A DNA stretch of 21,525 bases from Chrysochromulina tobinii (taxonomy: Eukaryota; Haptophyta; Prymnesiales; Chrysochromulinaceae): NCBI GenBank assembly GCA_001275005.1, contig JWZX01001029.1:1-21525 (forward strand), written 5' to 3'. Every line of letters starts with the position of its first letter. Position 1 is the stretch's first letter. Of the stretch, positions 1 through 8,790 are shown one piece after another. The translations under genes and the position numbers were made by a program. The notes beneath the pieces are model-generated. The model saw nothing but the letters and a program-made list of their open reading frames with translations, searched no databases and was not told where the DNA came from.

Positions 1-2
1 TG

Positions 3-269
3 TTAACAAAGACCAAGGTCATGTACAAGCCCACCGAACGGATCACCTTTGACCGCATACGCGATGTGCGAGGCGCCGAGCGCGTGCTGGGTCGCATGCT
101 GCCGGGCGACGTAGCGCACGACGCAGGCTTTCCCGAGAGCGATGAGCCGCTTCCTTACGAGCCGCGCTAACGCGGCGAGGCGCAGGTTGTCAGCAGGGAA
201 GCGCCACGTGATCTGCGCCATGGCCACTCTGCGCTCATAGAATAACGCGTGTCTGACTGGCGCGCCCAT
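3..269 (-). CDS. Small basic ORF, function not recognised
   Basis: This is an 88-residue reading frame from ATG at 269 to TAA at 5-3; a second in-frame ATG at 221 (Met-Ala-Gln) would give 72 residues and may be the real start. The frame is rich in Ala, Arg, Leu and His. Its base composition is clearly more GC-rich than the spacer to its right, which supports coding. The part around residues 50-75 (VVRYVARQHATQHALG then IAYAVK) has a faint resemblance to the last helices of histone H4 (conserved H-A, Y-A-x-K), but the rest does not align, so I do not call it a histone. The left window edge sits just after the stop, so any missing part would be upstream, as a further 5' exon. It could equally be a chance ORF. 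Confidence 0.3.
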   Translation of the reverse strand: MGAPVRHALFYERRVAMAQITWRFPADNLRLAALARLVRKRLIALGKACVVRYVARQHATQHALGASHIAYAVKGDPFGGLVHDLGLC

Positions 270-287
270 CGTCCGGCGATCACACAC

Positions 288-666
288 ATAGAGAGGATGT
301 CACACTATCGTTTGGCCCCGGGCAAATACTGTCAACCAGTCAAGGCGGGGATCAGCGTGACAGTCAGTCAAATATTTTGCGCTACTCAAATGTATCGCCT
401 CCCATAGATACATTGTAGCTACCTTCGCTTCCTAAGTTTTCATGATTCATGTAAATTACCGACTGAGTACATTGTAACTACTATGTGTGATCCACTTCTT
501 TGAAACAAAAAATAGCTGACCGGGCTGGCTGTCACCTGTCTGCGCGGGGCTCTCGGTGGAGATACAGACTGACCCGCTCACCCGCTCACCAAATTTTACC
601 GCTCGTCGATTTCGTCACAGGTGTGCTCCCAAGAAGGACGGACTGTCAGTCGACTGAGTCCCGGAC
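288..666. other. Spacer, AT-richer, no gene seen
   Basis: The base composition drops to a more AT-rich level between about 300 and 590, with stops in all frames. I see no RNA gene or repeat. It separates a minus-strand ORF on the left from a plus-strand gene on the right, so it is a plausible divergent promoter region, but no specific motif can be named. Confidence 0.4.
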
Positions 667-1431
667 ATGAAGCGCGTGAAAGCACCGCGAGCTTCGGAGC
701 AGGAGCGGCTGACGATAACTGCCGCTGCACCGTCGTGCAGCGCGGAGCCGCAGCCGCAGCAAGCCAGGGCCTCTGGTGCCAGCCAGTCATCATCCACTGC
801 CATCGAGAGCGACGACTGGACAGGATCAATGGTGGCGCCCCTACGATCGTGGGCATGGAGAGCGCTCGAGACTGCGCGAGGGGAGCTGCGGCTAGCCATG
901 GACTCAGTCGTCGAGGACATGGAGGCTGTATCAGAGGCCCTCAGCTCCCATACATTGGTGGGCGAAGCCACGAGCTCCATTAGATCCCTCGATTGCCGAG
1001 GGGGAGTCTCGTCAGAGTCCGCCCTCGACGAAGAGAGTACTCGGGTCGACGATTTCTTCACCCCTGCTGTGGTGCGAATCGAGTACGAGCAGGCGGACTG
1101 CATCGCGCCCCCGCAACGATGCGATGGATTCGAGGTGAATGGCCCGTGACCTCATAAGAATGACCTCTGGGCTCCATCCTTCACGCATGCTCTCCCACGC
1201 GTCTCCCCGTGTCTTGTCCATGCGCAGCTGATCAACTTTGAGGACGAGGCCGAGATCATCGCGTTTGACGACTGATGGCAGAAGAGGCACTCGGGAGTGT
1301 GGACGGTGGAGCAGGTGTCTCTAGTCTCGTCTCTCGCTGCACTACTACCTGGCCAGCCAGTTGCGATCCTCTTCGACGCCCTCTTGGTGCGCGAGATGGC
1401 GCTGGCTGTGCCCGCCAAGATCTCGGGCTAG
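667..1431 (+). CDS. Unassigned acidic protein, two exons with alternative 3' splice sites
   Basis: Exon 1 runs 667-1134 (156 codons, phase 0) and is followed by a GT-AG intron starting gtgaat at 1135. Two acceptors keep the same frame. Cutting after 1227 (pyrimidine-rich, ending tgcgcag) adds LINFEDEAEIIAFDD and then TGA at 1273-1275, giving 171 residues. Cutting after 1281 (ending atggcag) skips that TGA and reads KRHSGVWTVEQV to TAG at 1429-1431, giving 205 residues. Both tails look protein-like: the first is acidic, the second amphipathic with VAILFDALLVREMAL. The body is Ser/Ala/Glu-rich with no domain I recognise, ending VDDFFTPAVVRIEYEQA. The start is the first ATG of the frame. Reading through the TGA as selenocysteine would also join both tails. 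The gene is probably real because of the matched splice phase, but its function is unknown. Confidence 0.5.
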
Positions 1432-2798
1432 GAGTCGTGATCGATATTGCGCGCGTGGGGGCGAGCACGGGCGGCACATGTACGTGCCGTGCCGCGTAGC
1501 GTTAGCCTAGCGTGGGTGTGTGCGCTCGCGGCCTCCCCGGGCGGCCTCACCGAGGGGCTGTCGTGTGTACCAGACGCGCTGGGTCCGACCCGCGGCCGCG
1601 CACGACCGTGCAGGGGCGTACACAGACAGAGCATCACAGACCGCGGACCAGAGAGGCGAGTGGAGAGGGGTGCATCTATAGTTCATCCGTTCGGGTACGG
1701 TCCTCTGGGCAACGGGGTCGAGTCCCCGTCCGGCTCCGGGTCCGCGAGAGGCGAGTGATGAGTCCCACCGGGTACCACGCCAGACGCCACCAGGACGCGG
1801 CCGCAGTGAGCAGCGTGTCGGGCAGTCCTCAGCCTCGATCGGAGGGTGCAAACCGAACTACGACGGGCCGGGTGAACCGCGGTGCGTCCCGGATCGGGCG
1901 GACCCGCGGGGCGCCAGCGCGGCGCCGTCCGGGACCGCCCCGGCGCGGGCGGCATATTTTCTCGACATATTTTCTCGACATATTTCTCGCTTTCAAGGCT
2001 CCTTATTCCGCGCCGCTCACAGATCTCCGCCTCCGTCGCCCGGCCTAATATCGGCCCGCCCGGCCTTGCCCGGCCGGGGCGCGGAACCCGCGCCCGCCCG
2101 CGGTGCCCCCCGCTGTACGACCGTTCATGCACCGGTAACGTTTGTAATATGGTGCGCGCCGGTCTCTCAACGTCAACCGGCCCGGTCCGCGCGCGCCGGC
2201 CGGTCCGCGGTCGTCGGCTCGCCCTGAAAAACCTAAAACGCCCTCGGCCCCGCGCCCGGGTCGCGGGTCGCGCGTGCACCCTGCACGGTCGCCTCCGCGC
2301 AATATTCACGCGGACGAAAATCCAACGCACAGACACACCCTTGGTCACGCAGGACATACACATGGCCCGCCTGGATCACATTGTGGAGTGCTCAACCTCG
2401 ACAGATCCCCGTTAACGTCCCGTCAGGGTCATAGCCGCTCGGACCGTCAACTGGGCAACTGGCAACCGACAGCGACGGGCGTATTCAATCGCGATCCCTC
2501 GAGGATCCGATCTCCCTCGAAGAGTCGATCTCGGCTGACGACGACGGCTCGAGAAAGTGCGCCGACGAGCCTCACGATCGCTCGCCTCTGTCGGAGCGAG
2601 CCCTGGCTGATGTGGGGGGAGCAAGCGCAGTACACCCCTCTCTGTGGCTGTGGCGTGCAAGCAGGCTGCGGAGCGAAGAAGGTTCGGGCGAAAGTGGCGT
2701 AGGCGCCGTCCGGCCACCTCGGAGGAGGCAGGCCCAGCGGACGGAGCAGCCCTCAGAGCGGCCCTGTCTCTCCTCAGTGCGCCTCCACTATACCTGCA
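1432..2798. other. Long GC-rich stretch without a convincing gene
   Basis: Open frames occur on both strands here, but they are Arg/Pro/Gly-rich products of the high GC content, overlap each other, and show no domain. One possible exception is 2473-2611 on the plus strand, an acidic frame (DPISLEESISADDDGS) that could splice from gtgggg at 2612 to a second segment from 2664 (AAERRRFGRKW). I could find no start exon and no stop before it runs antisense to the next gene, so I do not annotate it. No tRNA or rRNA was seen; a hairpin around 1717-1732 lacks the rest of a tRNA. Confidence 0.4.
1953..1990. repeat. 13-bp tandem repeat, about 3 copies
   Basis: The unit catattttctcga occurs at 1953-1965 and 1966-1978, with a shortened copy at 1979-1990. 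This AT-rich patch stands out in a very GC-rich stretch. No gene overlaps it convincingly. Confidence 0.8.
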
Positions 2799-3729
2799 CT
2801 ATTCGTCCACCCCGAGCAGCGCGAGCAGCGCGAAGAGGCAGAAGAGGGCCCCACCTACAAGGAGAACAGTTCGCTCTTTGATGGAGCTCGCGAGCAGCTT
2901 GCCGCCGATGACGGCAATGCCGGTGCAGAGCGCGTGCCCGATGCACGCGCCGAGCGTCACCCCGAAGGGCTCCCGAGCAGCAGCCTGCTCACACGTGCAC
3001 ACACAGAAGCCAGGGAGAGCTGAGGCAGGGAGATGCACACGCAAAGCACGCTCCGGGAGTGCGGGTGGGCGGGCGGCGTGGGCGGGAGTGCGCGGAAGCA
3101 CGCGCCGGCGGGCGCACCAACGCGATGGTAGCAATCTGGGAGCGGTCGCCCCACTCCGCCAGGAACGTGAGCGTGAACGCCTGCATCAGCACCTTATTCG
3201 GTGTCTCCTGGTCCTTCTTGCTGTCCTGTTTGTCGGGAACTGACTCCTCGTCGGCGGGCGTGTCCTCCTCCTTCTTGGTGAGCTCGCGCTCAACTTCCTC
3301 GAGCTCGTCCGAGGCGCCCGAATGGTCTATGCTGAGCCCGCTGCGCAGCATCTTGATGCCGAAGAAGAGGAAGAGGCCAGCAGCGGCGTACTGCGTGTAC
3401 GTGCGTGAGATCAGGAGCGGCGCCACGTGGCCGACGAGAGTCGAGAGTACCGTCATGACCACAAGCGCTCCGACGGCGCCCGTCCAGATGATCAGGCGTG
3501 AGTGGCGCATCGCCATAATCGCGGCGATGAAAAACGTACGGTCACCGATCTCAGTTGCCAGGATAACTGCAAAGGCTTCGCCGAATGCCCTTGAGAAGGC
3601 CGCGAACGAGAAGTTAGACAATGAGTTGTCGGAGGGCTTCTCTGCCGACTCGGACGCCTCCTGGGCATGCGCACTTCCCAGCAACACGAGCAGTGCGATC
3701 AGAGGCACCGCCGAAGTGCATACCAGCAT
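2799..3729 (-). CDS. GDT1: Gdt1/TMEM165-family (UPF0016) cation/H+ exchanger
   Basis: This is a 265-residue membrane protein encoded by exons 3729-3118 and 2984-2799, with a 133-bp intron (2985-3117) that begins gtgcgc and ends gagcag. The splice joins ATIAL to AAAREPFG, restoring the family consensus. The two hallmark motifs are present: EIGDRT at residues 60-65 in the first half and EWGDRS at 192-197 in the second, the acidic E-x-G-D pairs that bind the transported cation. Residues 1-22 look like a signal peptide or first membrane segment (LIALLVLLGSAHA). A charged loop (about 140-178, Glu/Lys/Asp) separates the two halves, as is usual. Known family members move Mn2+ and Ca2+ against H+ in the Golgi or chloroplast envelope and support glycosylation or photosystem II; which compartment applies here is not shown. 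The start is the first ATG of the frame, directly before the hydrophobic leader. The length is close to that of the family. Confidence 0.93.
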
Positions 3730-4367
3730 TGCTACAAAATGACGTGGATTCACACACGACGCATGCCCAAAACAACGCGCCACCCAACCCAAGGCATGGC
3801 CGCAATCACATTGACGGAGGGGTGCCCTCAAGGGTCCAATTCTGCTCGCGACGACATACACAGACGTGCACGAACGAATGAAGGAGATCCGACTTTCCTA
3901 ATCAAGTTAAATCAAGAGTTCCTATACGCGTAACCGGTCGTCGTGAAGTCAAGTCAAGAAGTCAAAATAATCTAACGGACCGACTAACGGTGACGGGTGA
4001 CGGATGAGCAGAGGCGCGTCCGTTTGTCTCGTCCATACTCCATTATGTTTTCCTTTCGTCCATGCTTACATATGCTATACCGCCTTTTACGGGCCCCTGT
4101 ACCTGAACTAAGTAGCCTACCGAAAGTCATCACACCTAGGCAGAATTCACCGCAAATGTCCCCCCTATCCGCTATCGTCCGCCCCGGCCCGCGCCCCCCA
4201 AACTCCTCTTTGGGAGACGAGGCACGAGCACCACTGCCGGCGACCCCTCTTCCCCAACCCTCTATCCGCTCTGTCACCCCCCAAGCCCCCATAGCTCTCC
4301 ATAGTTCTATGCGCCTGCTCCTATCGAGCTCCTCACATCAGGAGCGGCGGCTCGCCGGCTTCGTCAA
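3730..4367. other. Intergenic region between the Gdt1 start and the FolC stop
   Basis: Both neighbours are on the minus strand, so this holds the Gdt1-gene promoter and the FolC 3' end. It is AT-richer around 3880-4000 and 4040-4130. Short aagtc repeats lie near 3945-3965 and cggtgacgggtgacgg near 3988-4003. A long plus-strand frame from 3997 continues antisense through FolC exon 3 and has no domain, so I treat it as a shadow. Confidence 0.45.
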
Positions 4368-4402
4368 TTACATCAGGAGCGGCGGCTCGCCGGCTTCGTC
4401 AA
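4335..4402. repeat. 35-bp tandem duplication across the FolC stop codon
   Basis: A 33-bp block (4335-4367) is repeated exactly at 4370-4402, a period of 35 bp. The two-base joint plus the first base of the second copy makes the present stop codon TAA (4370-4368 on the minus strand). In the distal copy the same coding sequence would end LLM followed by TGA, so either copy gives the same C-terminus. Confidence 0.95.
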
Positions 4403-6242
4403 AGGCCCAATCATCGGGCCGGAAGAGGCGCGGCTGTTGCCTAGCGAGCGCCGCCCGCATGTCCGCCACGACAAACACGGAGCCGCAGCAAAGCACAGTG
4501 CCGCCGTTAGCATGTGTGACGAGAGCGCGCGCCGCTGCCTCGAGAGCCTCGAGCATCGAAGCTGCCGCAACCCATCGGTCGAGGCTTTCCGCGCCCAACA
4601 CCGTGGCCTCAACGGCCGCGCCCACCTCGGCGAGCACCTGCGCGTGGCACTCACAGGCCATCAGGGGCAATCAGAGGTCACCAGGGGCAATAAGGGGCCA
4701 TCAGTGGCCATCAGAGGCCATCAGAGGCCATCTGGGGCCATCAGAGGCCATCAGGGGCCATCAGAGGCAATCAGTGGCCATCATCGGAGGCCATTCACGA
4801 CGAGCACCTGCGAGGTGGGTACAGCCTTTGGGTGGCTCGACTGCACGGCGATGGCCTGGCAGAGGCGGGGCGCAGCCCCGATGAGCTCGACGATCTTACG
4901 CACATCCTTGTCGAAATTGGCGCCAAAGATCACCACGAGCGGCTCGGGGCCATAAGCGTCGCTCACGGATCGAAGCAAGGCCTCGACAGCTGGCTCGTTG
5001 TGACCCACATCAAGCACTAGGCGCTGCGCCGGCAGCAGCGGCGTCGGGCAGAGAACCTCGAAGCGCGCCGGCCAGAGCGCCGTGTCGCGCGCCGTGCGCC
5101 ATGCGTCGGGCTTACGTGGCAGGTGCCCCGCTGCAGCGAGCGCTTCCATCAACCGGAACGCCATCGCCACATTGTGCTGCTGATGCGATGGGCGGAGCCA
5201 AGCGGGCAGGCGCGCCGCGTCGGCTGGGTCGGCCACGCACTCGACTAGTGATGTGCCCACCTTGGCCGCCGCCGCTTGCAGCACCTCGAGAGCCTCGGGC
5301 TGCTGCGGCACGCAAAAGGCAGGTACGCCGCCCTTGATGATGCCCGCCTTCTCGCCCGCGATGAGCCTCACGGTGCCGCCGAGCACGTTCATGTGGTCGA
5401 GTCCTGCGCACGTGGTCGGGGTCGCGGGCGGAGACGGGGTGAGGCAGTGCAGCGCATCGAGCGTCTCAGGTCTGTGGCTGCGGGTGGCCCTCTGTAGAAA
5501 CCTTCCGAGAGATGTCCTCCATGAGGTATCGGATCTACTGTCATCGTGTTGTTCGTCCTCGGACCAGACACGCGCGGGCGCGCGCGCGTTCGGGCGCTGG
5601 GCGCACACCGATGCGGGTCACGCCACATACAAGCGGCGAGCAGTGGTTGGTGCAGTCCCAGCGGCCACCCAGGCCGGTCTCAAGCACAGCCCACTCGACG
5701 CCCGCGTTCCGAAAGCACACGAGGGCGAGGGCCGTCAGCTTCTCGAACGGGGAGGCGTAGCCGAGGGCCTCGACGGCCGGCCGGACGATGCGCATCGCGT
5801 CGACGATCGCTTGCTTGCTGACGAGCGCGCCGTTGATGCGGATGCGCTCGCGGAAGCTGTGAAGATGCGGGCTCGTGTACAGGCCGACAGACACGCCACT
5901 CGATCGGAGCATCTGCTCGCAGAGCGCCGACGTGGTGCCCTTGCCATTGGTGCCTGCAATGTGGACGCATTTGAGCGCGCGGAACGGCTGGTCGATGCTG
6001 ACGAGCAGTCGCTGAAAGCGATCCCAATTCTCCTGCGGATTTTGGTACCGCTTAGCCAGGCCGTTGTAGTCAGCGTTGGCAAACGTATACCGGACGGCCT
6101 CAGCGTACTCCGCGTCCGTGATGAGCAACTTTGAGATCGCAAGGATTGGATTGCCTGGCCGTGTGCGCAAGACTTCAAGCACGGCCGCTTCGATAGCTCG
6201 ATGGACGCCGTGGCGCGCGACGTAGTCCTTGCACGCCGACAT
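4368..6242 (-). CDS. FPGS: Folylpolyglutamate/dihydrofolate synthase (FolC/FPGS family) with Dpy-30-like N-terminus
   Basis: This is a 499-residue ATP-dependent ligase of the Mur/FolC family that adds glutamate to folates (and, in bifunctional members, to dihydropteroate). Exons are 6242-5609, 5403-4808 and 4637-4368; the introns are 5404-5608 (gtgtgc...gcgcag, phase 1, rebuilding IGLDHMN) and 4638-4807 (gtgctc...gcgcag, phase 0). Visible motifs are the P-loop GTNGKGTT at 97-104, SPHLHSFRERI at 124-134, FEKLTALA at 166-173, VLETGLGGRWDCTN at 186-199, LDHMNVLG with GEKAGIIK, HQQHNVAMA, and LDVGHNEPA of the C-terminal domain. Residues 1-45 (KDYVARHGVHRAIEAAVLEV then RPGNPILAISKLL) resemble a Dpy-30-type dimerisation/docking motif, which is unusual for this family. 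Mono- versus bifunctionality cannot be decided. The start is the first ATG, at 6242. The gene ends in a small tandem duplication. Confidence 0.93.
4631..4812 (-). repeat. 12-bp direct repeats bounding the last FolC intron
   Basis: The plus-strand sequence cgagcacctgcg occurs at 4631-4642 (exon 3 edge) and 4801-4812 (exon 2 edge); with one mismatch the match extends three bases to the left. On the coding strand it reads CGCAGGTGCTCG and contains the splice junction CAG|GTG at both ends, so the distance between copies (170 bp) equals the intron length. This is the pattern of a target-site duplication or an AGGT-segment duplication. Confidence 0.9.
4651..4780 (-). repeat. 10-bp minisatellite filling the FolC intron (13 units)
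   Basis: Thirteen consecutive decamers in exact 10-base register fit the consensus tcagaggcca (variants tcaggggcca, tcagtggcca, tcagaggcaa). On the coding strand the unit reads TGGCCTCTGA. The array occupies about three quarters of the 170-bp intron. The same unit is found at 17331-17440 and in the intron of the RCC1-repeat gene. Confidence 0.92.
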
Positions 6243-7319
6243 GACACGTGCCCTCCTCGTAAAAGCCTTAAAAAGCGATCGCCGATTGTAAGGTTCGTCA
6301 AACCGTTACTAATCAATCTACACTGGAATAATGACATCCAAAATCGCCTTCTATACGGGTGGAACGCTAATAATTCGATGAGGAGCACCCGCCCCACAAC
6401 CAGGAGCACCCTGAGACTCCAGCAGAGAGCAGGGACCAGCACCAGGGTAGGGTAGTAGTGCGCGGCGTAGAGAGTCGTTCAGTTAACACTTACTCTTACA
6501 GTTTCACACACATCACACTGACGCAAGTGATCAAGTAGAACTCAAAGAAGGCTCAAGGGACTCGCACACTTCGCGATTGCGCGCAGGACGACGAGAGCAC
6601 GGGCCGGGCTCGCGAACGGCCGCGCCCGCGGCGGGGCGCGTCTGCGACCCACCGCCGACACCGGCCCGCGACGCAACACACACGCATCACACACGCACAC
6701 ACGTCACAGTATACCTCACAGAACAGATCATACCTCGATATTACATCGCACAACATCGCACGTCGTCAGAATTGTGTACCGGCTCTCACGCACAGATCGT
6801 TCACCACACCACAAGACCATCCCATATCTCACCTCCGGTCGCAGCACCACATGCATCACGGCTCCGCTCAGATAGGCTGAAGACATGCGAGTACAGATTG
6901 CCCCCCAGACCTCTGCCCATCACGATGAGACTTTGCACCTCATCGATCTACTGCTGCTGCTGCTGCTGCTGCTGGCGCTGGCGCTGCTGCTGGCGCTGGC
7001 GCTGCTGCTGGCGCTGCTACTGCTGCTCGTGCTGGCGCTGCTGCTCGTGCTGGCGCCGCCGCTGGTGCCGCCACCGCCGCCGCCGCGAGACCCTCAACAC
7101 GACGCCTGCTGCGCGCGTCCCTCCCTCCGCCTCCCCCTTTAGGCTGCCGCCACTCGAGGCTCTCCAAAAAAGGGAAACCCTCGGCGCTGACGTGTGCGCC
7201 CCCGCAGACCCTTTCGGCACGCAGCATGCGGAGCCAACGGAACGACGCGGCAACGACAGGCGCGCAGCGGCTCGAGGGGCGGGCGCGGCGCCGCCCAGGC
7301 GCGCGCATCGCGTCGCAGA
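6243..7319. other. Intergenic region upstream of FolC, with a CTG-rich repeat tract
   Basis: The region between the FolC start and the stop of the PBK-like kinase is AT-richer near 6250-6380 and 6470-6560, becomes very GC-rich near 6580-6670, and has an ACAC-rich stretch near 6675-6720. Long frames on either strand across 6577-7300 are carried by the trinucleotide repeat and show no domain. It should contain the FolC promoter and the kinase 3' UTR. Confidence 0.45.
6948..7060. repeat. Imperfect CTG/GCTGGC trinucleotide repeat
   Basis: About 110 bases are built from CTG interspersed with GCG and CTC (period 3, with higher-order runs of the type ctgctgctggcgctggcg). Any reading gives homopolymers (Leu on the plus strand, Ala on the minus). 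It lies about 260 bases downstream of the kinase stop codon, so it could be part of that mRNA's 3' UTR as a CAG-type repeat. Confidence 0.85.
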
Positions 7320-8630
7320 CTATACTGCCGTCCGGATGGCGAACGGCTCGGAGGCGCGTCGTCTCGAGCCGTCCTCGACGAGCTCGTCGTCATGCGAGGC
7401 CTCGTTGGGCGTCGTGGTGGGCACTACCGGCGCGTCGGGCTCGGCGTCGGGTGCGCCGCTGGGTGCGAGCAGCACGACGAGCTCCGACGCCGATGGGCGC
7501 GCATCCGGCTCGTGCTGCGTGCAAAGGACGAAAGAGTGTACGAGCGGCTCGTACTCCGAGGGCAGTGGCGGCAGTGGTGGGCGCGTGCCGAGCACGGCCC
7601 GGTACGCGTCCTGGCCCAGGGGCAGCATGGCGGCGTGCGGCACGTCGCCGCTGAGCATCTCCCAGAGCACGAGCCCGAAGGCGAAGATGTCCGTGCGGTC
7701 GCACACGCGCATCTTGCCATCGTCCTCGAGGGGCTCGCTATAGTCCACATCGGGGCGGGGGAGCGTCTCGGGCGGCCGCCACGGCTCGGTCCCCTCGTAC
7801 TGCGAGCCCAGGTTTTGGAGCTCGCGCAGGTCGTGCGAGAGCGGAAGCGATACGCCCAGGTCGCAGATCTTGACGCTGCTCAGGTCGCGTGAGAGCAAGA
7901 TGTTTGCACTCTTGATGTCCCCGTGCAGCAGCTGATGCTCCCTATGCAAGTAATCGAGGCCCGCCGCGACCTCGCGGCCGACGCTCCGGATCTCCTCGGG
8001 GCGCATGACGGCGCCCGCGCGTGCGGAGCGCGCGGGCGAGACGCAGCCGCCGTCCGGGCTCGCGCGCTCCTGGATCAGGCAATACAACGAGAGCTCGCAC
8101 ATTTCGAGCGCCAGGCAGATTTGGCCGTCGTGCACGCGCTGCGCCGCACGGAAGCCGACAATGTTGGGATGTCGCATCTTGCTCAGCATGAGCGACTCGT
8201 GCTCGAGCGCGCGCTCGACGCGTCGGCGCTCGCGCACAAGCAGCGGCGATATGTTGGCCTTCTTGATCACCCACGGCGAGCGTGGCTCGCCGCGCAGCGG
8301 CGAGCGGTCCATGCGGTAGACGCTGACGCCGGAGCCGCGCGCGACGCGCACGAGGCGATCGGAGGCTGGAACGAGGAGCGAATCGCGTCGCAGCTCGGCC
8401 GGGGGCGTGTGGTGCTCGTGCGCGTCCGCGGGCGTGCACAGGCACGCGCCATGAGCCGAGGCGGGCGTCGGTGGCTGGGCGGCGCCGTTGGGCATCACGG
8501 GCAGCAGCAGGCCGCGCGGGCCGAGCGAGCCGCCTCTTTTACGCACGCTCTTCTTCGACGGCGAGCCCGAGTGAGACGGCGTGGGCGGCGTTCGCATGGC
8601 CGGCGCGCTGTCGGCGATGGCGTCGCTCAT
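7320..8630 (-). CDS. PBK/TOPK-like protein kinase
   Basis: This is a single-exon, 436-residue kinase. Residues 95-420 follow the PBK/TOPK family closely: GSGVSVYRMDRSP then SPWVIKK (ATP-site Lys 123), HPNIVGFRA, LLHGDIKSANIL (catalytic Asp 238; HGD instead of HRD), KICDLGVSLPL (Asp 257; DLG instead of DFG), YEGTEPWRPPE (about 278-287), DIFAFGLVLWEM, and AYRAVLGTRPPLPPLP. The HGD, D-x-G and GTEPW signatures are typical of PBK rather than of other dual-specificity kinases. The first 90 residues are a Pro/Ser/Lys-rich tail with several Thr/Ser-Pro sites (RTPPTPSHSGSP), plausible CDK or MAPK targets; mammalian PBK is itself a mitotic CDK substrate. The C-terminal 50 residues are acidic and disordered-looking. 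The start is the only ATG in the frame before the kinase domain. The ankyrin gene ends 160 bases upstream on the same strand. Confidence 0.9.
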   Translation of the reverse strand: MSDAIADSAPAMRTPPTPSHSGSPSKKSVRKRGGSLGPRGLLLPVMPNGAAQPPTPASAHGACLCTPADAHEHHTPPAELRRDSLLVPASDRLVRVARGSGVSVYRMDRSPLRGEPRSPWVIKKANISPLLVRERRRVERALEHESLMLSKMRHPNIVGFRAAQRVHDGQICLALEMCELSLYCLIQERASPDGGCVSPARSARAGAVMRPEEIRSVGREVAAGLDYLHREHQLLHGDIKSANILLSRDLSSVKICDLGVSLPLSHDLRELQNLGSQYEGTEPWRPPETLPRPDVDYSEPLEDDGKMRVCDRTDIFAFGLVLWEMLSGDVPHAAMLPLGQDAYRAVLGTRPPLPPLPSEYEPLVHSFVLCTQHEPDARPSASELVVLLAPSGAPDAEPDAPVVPTTTPNEASHDDELVEDGSRRRASEPFAIRTAV

Positions 8631-8790
8631 GGAATGGAAAGTCGGTGGGGAAGGGCGCGGTTCAACTGCGCAACCCTCGACGATCGGAGGCCAAATCGGG
8701 ATTCCCCAAATTCTACTAGACCTTCTATTCTTGACCCCTTGTCCGAGGTCTGTACGTGTGTGCTCACTCGGCTGGTTTTTGCTGCCACAT

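Noticed and set aside
1706-1742. tRNA-like arm (ggggtcgagtcccc)
   Set aside because: Only a stem-loop like a T-arm is present; the loop is not the standard seven bases, and no acceptor, D or anticodon arms can be built around it.
1512-2415. Overlapping long Arg/Pro-rich frames on both strands
   Set aside because: They overlap one another, have no domain and follow the high GC content, where stop codons are rare. No matching splice or start context supports either strand.
2473-2798. Possible plus-strand two-exon acidic/basic protein gene
   Set aside because: The frame looks protein-like, but no start exon in matching phase was found and it would run antisense into the well-supported Gdt1-family gene without a stop.
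4651-4780. Reading the decamer array as a CRISPR or satellite origin
   Set aside because: Units are 10 bases with no unique spacers, and the array lies wholly within a spliced intron of a eukaryotic gene.
3997-4884. Plus-strand frame of 295 codons with repeated R-G-H peptides
   Set aside because: It runs antisense through FolC exon 3 and the intron minisatellite; the repeated peptide is the decamer array in translation.
6885-7142. Poly-leucine plus-strand ORF resembling a membrane segment
   Set aside because: The leucines come from a CTG microsatellite; the surrounding sequence has no protein-like composition or partner exon.
6577-7743. Long plus-strand frame with Cys/Trp/Arg runs across the CTG repeat
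   Set aside because: The frame is held open by the trinucleotide repeat and by the antisense of the PBK-like kinase; its product is homopolymeric with no domain.
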